64,000 nt of DNA from an uncultured Bacteroidota bacterium (GCA_913055635.1 CAJXLK010000004.1:1-64000); one strand, 5' to 3'; shown: positions 29,565-37,064, counted from the stretch's first letter. Made by a program: numbers and translations. The notes: a model not told the origin generated them from the letters alone.

Positions 29565-29905
29565 TGTTATCCATAATCACTGGTGTACTCTATACGGCAG
29601 GTGTTTATTTGCTCTTGCGGCGCAGCTTGGTCAAACTCATCCTGGGCATCATCTTTCTGAGCAACGCCACCAATCTGCTGATATTCATATCGGCAGGCAT
29701 GACCGAGGGCAAGCCTGCATTTGTGGCCAAAGAGGGAGCTGAGCAAACCGGGCAGATGGCCGATCCCCTGCCCCAGGCACTGGTGTTGACCGCCATCGTG
29801 ATTGGTTTTGGCATCGTGGCTTTTACACTGGCTTTGAACTATAAATATCACAAACAAACCGGCACCTACGATCTGGACCAGGTTAAAGAAACCGATAAAG
29901 TATGA
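29555..29905 (+). CDS. mrpC: Mrp antiporter subunit C
   Basis: This 116-residue NuoK-like membrane subunit has three helices ([54 protein letters not shown]). A GGAGG site at 29543-29547 places the ATG at 29555 seven bases away. The ATG at 29549 is too close to it. The gene overlaps the end of mrpB by ten bases and its own stop overlaps the mrpD start by ATGA. Confidence 0.93.
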   Translation: MEIMLSIITGVLYTAGVYLLLRRSLVKLILGIIFLSNATNLLIFISAGMTEGKPAFVAKEGAEQTGQMADPLPQALVLTAIVIGFGIVAFTLALNYKYHKQTGTYDLDQVKETDKV

Positions 29906-31392
29906 TCACAGCCCTGCCCATATTGATCCCCCTGATGGTGGTCATCCTCCTGCTGATGGTGGGCCGTAAAGTATACTGGCTCAAGCTGATCGGTATCAGT
30001 GGTGCCTTTCTGCTATTTTTGGCCAGCCTTTTGATCTTTTATACCGTTCGCCAAGAGGGGATCCTGGTAAGCCAGGCTGGTGGATGGCCGGCTCCCTATG
30101 GCATTACCCTGGTGATTGACCTTTTGAGCGCGCTGATGCTGCTTATCTCTTCCTTTACTGCTTTCCTGGTGGGTGTTTATGCCCTGAAAGGCATCGATGA
30201 AAAGCGACATCGCTTCCGGTTCTTTCTTTTTTTCCACACCCTGATGATGGGAGTTGGAGGCGCTTTTATTGCCGGAGATATCTTCAACATGTATGTCTGG
30301 TTTGAAGTGATGGTCATGTCGTCCTTTGTGCTGATCACCCTTGGAAGTGAAAAGCAACAACTGGAAGGAGGCATTAAATATGTAACCATGAACCTGATGG
30401 GCTCATTCCTTTTCCTGGCTGGTATTGGTCTGATATACGGCAAAACAGGCACCCTGAACCTGGCTGACCTTTCGATGACCGTACGCGAAAGCGACCAGAC
30501 CTTCCTGATGAACTCCTCGTTCATCCTTTTCTTTATGGGATTTGGCATCAAGGCGGCCATCTTTCCTTTCTTTTTCTGGTTGCCCTCCTCCTATCACACC
30601 CCGCCGGTAACCATCACCGCTCTTTTTGCCGCCCTTTTAACCAAGGTGGGAGTTTACGGGATGATCCGCTTTTTTACCCTATACATCACCGATATCAACC
30701 CTTTCTGGCAAAACCTGCTGCTGGTCCTGGCAGCCCTGACCATGGTGATTGGCGTACTTACAGCAGCCTCCCAGTATGACATCCGCCGCATCCTCTCGTT
30801 CCATATCATCAGCCAAATCGGTTACATGATCATGGGCCTGGGTTTTTATTCAGCCTTTGCCCTGGCGGCTGCCCTGTTTTTTATGATGCACAACATACTG
30901 GCCAAAACCGGCGCATTCCTGGTCGGTGGCCTGATCCAGGAAAAAACAGGTTCGTTCCAGCTTAAAAGCATAGGCGGCCTTTTTAAAGAACATCCCTGGC
31001 TGGGGCTGTTCTTCTTCCTCCCTGCCATGGCCCTGGCGGGGGTGCCACCCCTTTCAGGCTTCTTTGGCAAATTTTTCCTGATCAAAGGCGGATTTGAAGG
31101 CCAGCATTTCCTGACTACAGCCATCGCCATTTGGGTGAGCATTGTAACCATGTTCTCGATGATCAAAATATGGAATGAAGCTTACTGGAAGCCTGCCCCC
31201 AAAGATCTTCACCAACCGGCCTCCCATCCGCTACGGCTGAAACGAACCATGATCGTACCGGTAGCCGTTTTAGGCTTCTCCACCCTTTTGTTCGGGCTCT
31301 CGGCCGGATGGTTCATGGAGGTCCTACAGGAAGCTGCCCAGGTACTCAAACAACCGGAACTATACATTGAAGCTGTTCTTAAACCGGTGTAA
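29902..31392 (+). CDS. mrpD: Mrp antiporter subunit D
   Basis: This 496-residue polytopic protein belongs to the NuoM/NuoN-like antiporter family, with about fourteen helices. Family signatures include DIFNMYVWFEVMVMSSFVL, FGIKAAIFPFFFWLP, and the discontinuous-helix region around ASQYDIRRILSFHIISQIG. Together with MrpA it forms the predicted ion-translocating core. It overlaps mrpC and ends three bases before mrpE. Confidence 0.94.
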   Translation: MITALPILIPLMVVILLLMVGRKVYWLKLIGISGAFLLFLASLLIFYTVRQEGILVSQAGGWPAPYGITLVIDLLSALMLLISSFTAFLVGVYALKGIDEKRHRFRFFLFFHTLMMGVGGAFIAGDIFNMYVWFEVMVMSSFVLITLGSEKQQLEGGIKYVTMNLMGSFLFLAGIGLIYGKTGTLNLADLSMTVRESDQTFLMNSSFILFFMGFGIKAAIFPFFFWLPSSYHTPPVTITALFAALLTKVGVYGMIRFFTLYITDINPFWQNLLLVLAALTMVIGVLTAASQYDIRRILSFHIISQIGYMIMGLGFYSAFALAAALFFMMHNILAKTGAFLVGGLIQEKTGSFQLKSIGGLFKEHPWLGLFFFLPAMALAGVPPLSGFFGKFFLIKGGFEGQHFLTTAIAIWVSIVTMFSMIKIWNEAYWKPAPKDLHQPASHPLRLKRTMIVPVAVLGFSTLLFGLSAGWFMEVLQEAAQVLKQPELYIEAVLKPV

Positions 31393-31395
31393 AAA

Positions 31396-31731
31396 ATGAT
31401 CCGAATAATAATAAAAATAGCACGAATCATTGAGTTTGTCTTTTTCTACATCGCCAAAGTCCTTCAGGCCAATGTAGAGCTGGCCTGGCATATTATTGCA
31501 CCGCGGCTGAAAATGACCCCGGGCATCATCAAGATTCCCGTGCACCTGAGCCATAACCAGGCCATTTTGCTGCTGGTCAATCTGATCAGCATGACACCCG
31601 GTACCCTGAGCATGGACCTGACTGAAGACAAGCAATATATTTACGTGCACTGTCTCTTTCTTGCGGATCAGGAAAAAACCATCCGCGAAATCAAGCATCT
31701 GGAATCCAAAATTTCGAAATTATTCAACTAA
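31396..31731 (+). CDS. mrpE: Mrp antiporter subunit E, short form
   Basis: The 111-residue product matches the C-terminal two-thirds of MrpE (a membrane segment IIEFVFFYIAKVLQANVELAW, then MTPGTLSMDL). It lacks the first roughly 50 residues and helices of the usual 150-170-residue form. The start lies three bases after the mrpD stop, so no hidden N-terminal coding sequence remains upstream. The short form may be lineage-typical rather than a truncation. Confidence 0.85.
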   Translation: MIRIIIKIARIIEFVFFYIAKVLQANVELAWHIIAPRLKMTPGIIKIPVHLSHNQAILLLVNLISMTPGTLSMDLTEDKQYIYVHCLFLADQEKTIREIKHLESKISKLFN

Positions 31732-31738
31732 CCACGGC

Positions 31739-32002
31739 ATGATACAACTGGGAGCTCAAATCGCACTGTATATCCTGATCGCCTCGTTTATATTAATTCT
31801 GATCAGGCTTTTCCGCGGGCCTTCTCTGCCGGACCGCATCGTGGCACTCGATTTGCTGGCTTTTGTCTCCCTGGCCATTGCTTTGTTGATGATGATCATC
31901 ACCGGGAAAGAAGTCTACCTGGATATTGTCATCGTCATGTCGCTGGTTGTTTTTATCGCTACGGTCACCATTTCCAAATACCTGACCAAAGGAGGGAGCT
32001 GA
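31739..32002 (+). CDS. mrpF: Mrp antiporter subunit F
   Basis: This 87-residue subunit with three helices carries the family sequence RGPSLPDRIVALDLLA and KEVYLDIVIVMSLVVFIATVTISKY. The ATG at 31739 follows the mrpE stop by seven bases; longer upstream starts would overlap mrpE coding sequence without a homologous extension. Its last codons are the left part of the 70-base duplication described separately. Confidence 0.92.
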   Translation: MIQLGAQIALYILIASFILILIRLFRGPSLPDRIVALDLLAFVSLAIALLMMIITGKEVYLDIVIVMSLVVFIATVTISKYLTKGGS

Positions 32003-32100
32003 TATGACGGAATGGTTGGCATTTATAGCTGCGCTCGCCATTTCTAAATGCTTAATGAAAAAAGGCAACTGATATGACTGAATGGTTAGCTTTTACAGCC
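31971..32100 (+). repeat. Diverged 70-bp tandem duplication across the mrpF/mrpG junction
   Basis: Bases 31971-32030 and 32041-32100 align with a constant 70-base offset at about 45 of 60 positions. Each unit holds an mrpF-type C terminus (ISKYLTKGGS versus ISKCLMKKGN), a stop, and an mrpG-type start (MTEWLAF). The second unit supplies the real mrpG start. The first carries a decayed duplicate start. Confidence 0.8.
32004..32072 (+). pseudogene. Vestigial 22-codon mrpG/mrpF chimera
   Basis: The reading frame begins MTEWLAFIAALA like mrpG and ends ISKCLMKKGN like mrpF, then stops one base before the true mrpG start. It is best explained as debris of the tandem duplication. Translation is possible because an AGGAGGGAGC-type site precedes it, and it could serve to couple mrpF and mrpG translation. 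Confidence 0.6.
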
Positions 32101-32397
32101 CTTATTCTTGGAGCCCTGTTTGTCCTGGTCTCAGCCATTGGCATCCTTCGCCTGCCCGACCTGTTCATGCGCATGCACGCAACCACTAAAACCAATTCCC
32201 TGGGCATCGCCCTGATTCTGATCGGGGTAATCCTGGTCTTTCCCCAGTGGAACATCTTTTTCAAAGGATTGCTGGTAATCGTCTTTACCTTTTTAACCAC
32301 CCCGCTGGGATCCCATATGATTTCCAAAACCGGACATATGCTGAACATCAGCACCTGGAACCGCTATGTGCGCGATGATATGGCCAATGACCGTTAA
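32074..32397 (+). CDS. mrpG: Mrp antiporter subunit G
   Basis: This 107-residue subunit with three helices contains the MnhG signature AIGILRLPDLFMRMHATTKTNSLGI. It completes the seven-gene mrpABCDEFG set in standard order. The ATG at 32074 follows the vestigial frame by one base. No terminator with a T tract is visible after the stop; a GC hairpin at about 32455 lacks one. Confidence 0.93.
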   Translation: MTEWLAFTALILGALFVLVSAIGILRLPDLFMRMHATTKTNSLGIALILIGVILVFPQWNIFFKGLLVIVFTFLTTPLGSHMISKTGHMLNISTWNRYVRDDMANDR

Positions 32398-32530
32398 TGG
32401 AAGCTTTCATTATCCTGAGAGCCATGCATTGTAAGAGAAAATCATTTTTCCGGCCCTGTCCGGGCCCTGCCCTTGGCTTACCACCAGAGCACGCCCTCAA
32501 AGGCATTTGCTTCAATTTAATCTAAATAAT

Positions 32531-32562
32531 TTTTTGAAATGAGAATATTCTCATTATCTTTG
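32531..32562 (+). promoter_or_regulatory. Promoter with embedded 18-bp palindromic operator
   Basis: A TTTTTG -33-like box (32531-32536) and a TATCTTTG -7 box (32555-32562) fit the Bacteroidota promoter consensus with an 18-base spacer. The spacer is a perfect palindrome, AATGAGAATATTCTCATT (32538-32555), reminiscent of Fur-family boxes. A dimeric regulator bound here would block transcription of the DUF134-to-DUF169 operon. The regulator could be the DUF134 protein itself or a metal-dependent repressor. Confidence 0.7.
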
Positions 32563-32592
32563 CCGCCATAATTTAAAAGCCTACGCATTACC

Positions 32593-32997
32593 ATGCCCCG
32601 ACAAAGAAACAGACGAAGGATGCTGGAGCCGCCCCATTTTAAAGGTTACAAGCCTTACGGGGCGCCTTCCCCCCAGGAACCCCCGGTGGAACTCTTATAT
32701 GAAGAGTACGAGGCATTCAAATGGGCCGATTATTATAAATATAGCCACCACGAGGCTTGCCGCCATATGGGCATCTCGCGGTCGACTTTTGCGAGGATAT
32801 ACGCCAGCGCCCGCCGCAAAATGGCCCAGGCCCTGGTCGAAACCCGCTCCATCATTACTGCCCCCGGGGATGTAACCTTCGATGAAAACTGGTACCTGTG
32901 CAACGATTGCAACACCCGTTTCACCCAGCAACAAAAACATAAAAAACGATTTTGTCCGTCTTGTCAATCCAACGATTTAAAACCCATCACAAAATAA
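32593..32997 (+). CDS. DUF134/UPF0251 DNA-binding protein
   Basis: This 134-residue protein belongs to the UPF0251 family. The start MPRQRNRRRMLEPPHFKGYKP is characteristic. A helix-turn-helix (YKYSHHEACRHMGISRSTFARIY) is followed by a C-terminal zinc-ribbon or rubredoxin-like pair, CNDC and CPSC. These proteins are often found beside Nbp35-type ATPases, as here. It probably regulates its own operon from the palindrome upstream; this is inference. The next gene starts six bases after its stop. Confidence 0.88.
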   Translation: MPRQRNRRRMLEPPHFKGYKPYGAPSPQEPPVELLYEEYEAFKWADYYKYSHHEACRHMGISRSTFARIYASARRKMAQALVETRSIITAPGDVTFDENWYLCNDCNTRFTQQQKHKKRFCPSCQSNDLKPITK

Positions 32998-33003
32998 CGA
33001 ACC

Positions 33004-33834
33004 ATGAGCAAAAAAAATACAGCACTCGAACAAGTGGATCTTCCCGGTGTACAAAACATCATTTTAGTGGCCTCTGGCAAGGGAGGCGTGGGCAAATCCA
33101 CGGTAGCCACCAACCTGGCCGTATCCTATGCACGGGAAGGTTTCCGCACGGGATTGCTCGACGCCGATCTCTATGGCCCCTCCATCCCGATTTTGTTTGG
33201 AATTGAAAACCAACAACCCGAGGTCAAACAAGAGGGCGAGCAGGACATCATGATCCCCATAGAAAAATACGGGGTTCACATCATGTCGATCGGTTTTCTC
33301 ATGAAAAGCCAGGATCCGGTGATATGGCGCGGCCCGATGGCTTCCAATGCCCTGAGCCAGCTGCTGACCTCCACCGAGTGGGGCGATCTGGATTACCTGA
33401 TCATTGATATGCCCCCGGGGACCGGCGACATCAGCATTACACTGGCCCAAAAACTGAAAGGCGCCATGGGCCTGGTGGTGATCACCCCCCAAAAACTGGC
33501 TGTGGCCGACGGGCTGAAAGCCACCAATATGTTCCTCAACGAAAAACTCAACATCCCTGTTTTGGGCGTGGTCGAAAACATGTCCTACTTCGTTCCCAAA
33601 CAACATCCCGACGAAAAATATTACGTCTTTGGCAGCGGAGGTGGACAAAAACTGGCCGAGCAGACCCAAACCCCGCTACTGGGGCAAATCCCGCTGGTTC
33701 AGGATGTCAGCGAGAGCAGCGATCATGGCAGAAACATCTTTTTGGAAAACAACGAGTTAATGATCAACGCTTTCCAGGAATTGGGCTATGCCCTTCGTCA
33801 GCAAACCCAAATGGTCGAATCCAAAAAACAGTAA
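33004..33834 (+). CDS. Mrp/Nbp35-type Fe-S scaffold ATPase
   Basis: This 276-residue P-loop ATPase of the ParA/MinD superfamily has a deviant Walker A KGGVGKST (K31), LLDADLYGPSIPILFG, and DMPPGTGDISITLAQKL. Relatives carry Fe-S clusters to apoproteins. The copy lacks the N-terminal DUF59 domain. It also lacks the CxxC pair usual after ENMSYF (here FVPKQHPDEKYYVFG), so cluster binding on this protein is doubtful. Some Bacteroidota homologues share that lack. The neighbouring zinc-ribbon regulator and P-loop protein suggest a common Fe-S or metal function. Confidence 0.9.
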   Translation: MSKKNTALEQVDLPGVQNIILVASGKGGVGKSTVATNLAVSYAREGFRTGLLDADLYGPSIPILFGIENQQPEVKQEGEQDIMIPIEKYGVHIMSIGFLMKSQDPVIWRGPMASNALSQLLTSTEWGDLDYLIIDMPPGTGDISITLAQKLKGAMGLVVITPQKLAVADGLKATNMFLNEKLNIPVLGVVENMSYFVPKQHPDEKYYVFGSGGGQKLAEQTQTPLLGQIPLVQDVSESSDHGRNIFLENNELMINAFQELGYALRQQTQMVESKKQ

Positions 33835-33840
33835 ATTTTT

Positions 33841-34596
33841 ATGCAGGCATTGAGGATCCCCTATGAGTGGGCACAAACATTGTTCCCCTCGGGCCTGTCA
33901 TACCCCGGATCAATTGTGATCAGCGGCAGGGGCGGATCAGGCAAACCTTTGGTACAACTGGCATTCGTAGCACAGTGGATCAAAAATGGCGGCAAGGCCA
34001 TCGGCATTCCCCTGCAATATCCCGATGCTTCATTTCTGAAAAATTCCATCTACAAGCTTTATAACCTGGATCTGGATCAATATAAGGAACAAAACCGCTA
34101 CATCCGATTTGAACCGGAAATGGAGGGACTTGAAAAGATCGGCCAGGATGAATACCGGGCCAACCTCCTAATTCCGGAGGTCTGGGATCAGGTCATTGAA
34201 CAGGCCCGTCAGGAACTGGACACGCCCCGGGATAATTTGCTGGTCTATGGTTCGGCCTTGAATCTGCTGCTGTTTGCCCCCAAATACCAGGATACGGTGG
34301 TGGATAAAATGAGCCGAATGCTGCGCAATACCGATGGGGCCACCTACATGTTCACCGTCAGCAACAATGTACTGGCCCAAAAAATCGAATATTGGGAAGA
34401 AGCCGCTGATCACCTGCTGTTCACCCGTATGAATGAAAACAAAGAGCTGTTCATTTATGCCACCAAGATCGACAACCAACAGGTGCGCACTTCACAGCCA
34501 CAAATCCCCATCCAGGCCCAAACCCTGGATGAAATCCGGCAAATTGCTGAAAAAAACCGAAAATCGCTGATTCCTAAACTTAAAAAGCTCCAGTAA
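33841..34596 (+). CDS. RecA/KaiC-like P-loop protein with atypical Walker A
   Basis: The 251-residue protein has an N-terminal ISGRGGSGKPLVQLAF motif. It is a Walker-A-like loop in which the residue after K35 is Pro instead of Ser or Thr, so ordinary Mg-ATP coordination may be altered. Later strands LLVYGSALNLLLFAPK and GATYMFTVSNNVLAQKI fit a RecA-type core. The exact family is not recognised. It sits 6 bases after the ATPase and 1 base before the DUF169 gene, so it belongs to the same operon and probably the same pathway. Confidence 0.75.
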   Translation: MQALRIPYEWAQTLFPSGLSYPGSIVISGRGGSGKPLVQLAFVAQWIKNGGKAIGIPLQYPDASFLKNSIYKLYNLDLDQYKEQNRYIRFEPEMEGLEKIGQDEYRANLLIPEVWDQVIEQARQELDTPRDNLLVYGSALNLLLFAPKYQDTVVDKMSRMLRNTDGATYMFTVSNNVLAQKIEYWEEAADHLLFTRMNENKELFIYATKIDNQQVRTSQPQIPIQAQTLDEIRQIAEKNRKSLIPKLKKLQ

Positions 34597-34597
34597 T

Positions 34598-35203
34598 ATG
34601 ACCGAGCAACTGCAGGAATGGCTGGGTCCCAAATGCACGGGCATCAAGATCAATGGTCAGAACTACCACTTTCTGAACCAACCCCAACGTCAGGTGAAGT
34701 TCTGTGAGGCGGTTCATTATTCGTTCAAACTGCCCCTGCAAATCACCAATCAAACACTGGGATGCCCGGGTGCCCGGCGCAGCTTTGGCTTTGACCAACC
34801 GGGCGCGGAACTGACCGCCATGATATCGGAAAATACCGGGATCCCCTTTGATTATGTAGAGGATGCACTGGATAAAATTCCAGTCATGGATCCTGCCGTT
34901 GAAAACATCGTTCTGGGCATACCGCAAGATCTGGAGGAGGAGATCAACCCGGACCTGTACATCAGCTATACCCACCCCGACAATGTCATGCGCCTGATTC
35001 ACCATTTGGCCCGGTACGAAATCAAACCCCTGATATCCCCCTATTCAATTCATTCGATCTGTGGCAACGTTTTCGCCAAAGCCTACCATCAACAGGAAGT
35101 AACTGTTTCGTTTGGGTGTCCTGAGTCCAGGAATTATGGTGGAGTCGCCCCCGACCAGGTCATCGTTGGCATCCCCGGGGCCCTGGCCAAAAGATTTATT
35201 TAA
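34598..35203 (+). CDS. DUF169 family protein
   Basis: This 201-residue cytosolic protein shows the DUF169 cysteine pattern: VKFCEAVHYSFK, TLGCPGARRSFGF, SICGNVFAKAY and VSFGCPESRNYGG. The spaced cysteines could bind a cluster or metal, in keeping with the Fe-S-type neighbours. The biochemical role is unknown. It ends the operon; the stop is immediately followed by a long GC hairpin and a terminator. Confidence 0.85.
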   Translation: MTEQLQEWLGPKCTGIKINGQNYHFLNQPQRQVKFCEAVHYSFKLPLQITNQTLGCPGARRSFGFDQPGAELTAMISENTGIPFDYVEDALDKIPVMDPAVENIVLGIPQDLEEEINPDLYISYTHPDNVMRLIHHLARYEIKPLISPYSIHSICGNVFAKAYHQQEVTVSFGCPESRNYGGVAPDQVIVGIPGALAKRFI

Positions 35204-35321
35204 CCCCCACCCCCGCTTAGCGGACCCCCCCGCTAAGCGGGGGTGGGGGCAAAACAGAACCCCGCTAAGCGGGGGTGAATTTTTTTATGACCCCGCTAAG
35301 CGGGGGTCCGCTAAGCGGGGT
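35204..35321. repeat. Cluster of five GC palindromes (CCGCTWAGCGG)
   Basis: Five copies of CCGCT(A/T)AGCGG lie at 35213, 35230, 35262, 35293 and 35308. The first two form a perfect 20-bp inverted repeat (35204-35223 with 35230-35249, 6-base spacer). The block contrasts with the surrounding base composition. Similar but single palindromes lie at 58363-58379 and 56166-56186. Such 3'-end palindromic clusters may protect transcripts or terminate them, or may be a mobile repeat. Confidence 0.85.
35259..35286 (+). terminator. Intrinsic terminator of the DUF134-DUF169 operon
   Basis: The hairpin CCCCGC-TAA-GCGGGG (35260-35274) is followed after a few bases by seven T residues (35280-35286). It is 57 bases after the DUF169 stop and is formed from the third palindrome of the cluster. 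Confidence 0.75.
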
Positions 35322-35345
35322 CCCCCACCGGGGTTGCCGCCAAAA

Positions 35346-36056
35346 TCAATAATTGCGGTTGTAGTATCTGAGAAAACGGACCAAATCTTCTTCCTGGCGC
35401 AGGCGGATGTTCTGGTCCTTGATGTAATCCTTCAATTCCGGCTCCAAATCACCAAAATAATTTAAAAAACGGCTCCGCCAGAATGATTTGATGGGATGGG
35501 GCATCTTATCATTTTCCAGCTCAATCAGATAGGTAGGATCCTCGGCTTCAAACCGCGGGGGTTCGGCTTCGTCATACCCGGTTTCTGCCTGCTCGGCCTG
35601 GTAAAATTCCCGGGTATACAACTTATACAAGGAACATTTGCCCTTGACCAGGCGGGCTAAAAAGCCCTTTGCCTGTTCATCCGCTTCATTGCGAAAGGTG
35701 GTATAGACAAAATCTTCCCCCCGATAGGCCACACTGTCGATGTCCGACTCATTGGAAATGACCATGGGCCGCCCATTTCGAACAAATTCAAAATTATCGG
35801 AATAGGCATTGTACCGCAATTCGGCCTTCAGGGGTTTCGATTGGCCCTTGAAAAAGATTTTACTGGGTACATACTGATCGCTCAAATAAGGCGATCCTTC
35901 AACGCTTTCCGGCAGGGGACTGCCATCATGCATGTTCTCAATTTGCATTTCCCGAACATGGATGTTCATGTTTTTGAAAGAGGGTTCATCGCCACCCTGG
36001 CTAAAGCCACTCATGGCAATGAACATCAAAGAAGAGATCAGGGTTATTGTTTTCAT
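35346..36056 (-). CDS. Secreted protein of unknown function
   Basis: This 236-residue protein has a signal peptide, MKTITLISSLMFIAMSGFSQ. The mature part begins with a segment resembling conserved Bacteroidota secreted proteins (SPYLSDQYVPSKIFFKGQSK, LRYNAYSDNFEF). It ends with a basic, aromatic helix (RQEEDLVRFLRYYNRNY). I cannot assign a function. It is monocistronic, convergent with the DUF169 operon, and carries repeat copy B about 200 bases upstream. Confidence 0.8.
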   Translation of the reverse strand: MKTITLISSLMFIAMSGFSQGGDEPSFKNMNIHVREMQIENMHDGSPLPESVEGSPYLSDQYVPSKIFFKGQSKPLKAELRYNAYSDNFEFVRNGRPMVISNESDIDSVAYRGEDFVYTTFRNEADEQAKGFLARLVKGKCSLYKLYTREFYQAEQAETGYDEAEPPRFEAEDPTYLIELENDKMPHPIKSFWRSRFLNYFGDLEPELKDYIKDQNIRLRQEEDLVRFLRYYNRNY

Positions 36057-36240
36057 AGCAATTCAATTCATTGTAGGTAAATCAGTTTGATTACCTTCTA
36101 AATTATGATATTTTTTTGAATTTCCAGCATCAATCAGCCCCCTTCCTGTCCAATCAATCATAAAATTCTAAAAATAAAGGCAGAATTTCATAAAGGCTAC
36201 AACCACCTTTTCACAAGATTATGTTTTGTCTATTTAATTG

Positions 36241-36344
36241 GCCTTGTGTAACTTACCATGACAAAATAATCATCTTCTTTTGTGATATTAATGATTATTT
36301 TGTCATGGACGTTTCATTCGTATAAAATTTAATCAACAGTTTGT
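36241..36344 (-). repeat. Intergenic dyad-bearing repeat, copy B
   Basis: On the minus strand this matches 90-193 at 93 of 104 positions without gaps. It contains a perfect 18-bp inverted repeat (arm CCATGACAAAATAATCAT, 36256-36273 and 36291-36308, 17-base spacer). In both copies the element is oriented toward the downstream gene start. Confidence 0.8.
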
Positions 36345-36394
36345 ATTTCAGTATAATAATAGTATGTAATTCGTTGGTCTCGGTAACCTTTGCC

Positions 36395-36453
36395 ATGGAA
36401 CCCTCATGTTTTATTCATTACCTTTTGTGCTAGTCGGTGCATGAGGGTTTCAT
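36395..36453. repeat. Hairpin element with GGAACCC arms, copy 3
   Basis: ATGGAACCCTCATG (36395-36408) pairs with CATGAGGGTTTCAT (36440-36453) with one G-T wobble across a 31-base loop. The left arm and following bases match the recurrent motif at 2-40 (reverse complement) and 26336-26373. Confidence 0.55.
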
Positions 36454-36620
36454 ATAATTATACGGCCGGCATCTTCTGTAAGAACCTTATAAACTGGACC
36501 ATATAGCCGTTTAAGCTTCAACCACCCATTTTTCGCTTTCCCTTGTAATAAATGAAAAAATCCAGTGTCCTAAAGACAAATTCAAATATATGGATGTATA
36601 AATTCAAAACAGAATAGACC

Positions 36621-37064
36621 ATGAAAACACTTAAAATCATTAGCACAGCAGCCTTAATCGCATTGATGTTTGTAACCACGCAATCCCAGGCCCAAAGGGG
36701 CAACCGGGCAAACCGCACCCCCGGTCTTTACAATTGCTACCAGGACATCCCCAATTTAACCGAGCAACAACAGCAACAAATTCAGGAACTGAGGACGGCC
36801 CACCTCAATAAAATGCAGGAGCTTAGACAGGAGAGGCGATCCACTGCCAACTGGGATGAGAAAGGTAATATCCGCGGGCAGATGCTGGAAAGAAGAAATG
36901 CGCATCGCGACACCGTTCGCTCTTTGCTCAATGAGGAACAAAAAGCCTGGTTCGATGAAAACTACCAAAACTACCGGATGAACAGAACCGGCAGGAGCGG
37001 TCGAAACCAGGGAAGAGGCCGAGGCAAAGGATATAATGGCGGCCGTGGTGGGGGCAACAAATAA
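36621..37064 (+). CDS. Spy/CpxP-like periplasmic protein
   Basis: The 147-residue protein has a signal peptide (MKTLKIISTAALIALMFVTTQSQAQ). Its helical core has LTEQQQQQIQELRTAHLNKMQELRQE and LLNEEQKAWFDENYQNY, typical of Spy/CpxP (LTxxQ) proteins. The tail is Gly/Arg-rich (RGRGKGYNGGRGGGNK). Relatives act as periplasmic chaperones or metal or envelope-stress sensors. The Gly/Arg tail is unusual for the family. It is convergent with the glycosylase gene, 25 bases apart. Confidence 0.82.
   Translation: MKTLKIISTAALIALMFVTTQSQAQRGNRANRTPGLYNCYQDIPNLTEQQQQQIQELRTAHLNKMQELRQERRSTANWDEKGNIRGQMLERRNAHRDTVRSLLNEEQKAWFDENYQNYRMNRTGRSGRNQGRGRGKGYNGGRGGGNK

Larger units (their letters stand above)
36057..36620. 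other. Intergenic region with repeat copy B and hairpin element
   Basis: This 564-base divergent gap contains the 104-base repeat (36241-36344) and the ATGGAACCC hairpin (36395-36453). The remainder is AT-rich, and no RNA gene or protein-coding sequence was recognised. Confidence 0.6.

Noticed and set aside
32455-32469. Terminator after mrpG
   Set aside because: The GGCCC hairpin has no following T tract on the plus strand.
35204-35321. CRISPR-like array
   Set aside because: Repeats are short palindromes with irregular, very short spacing and no cas genes nearby.
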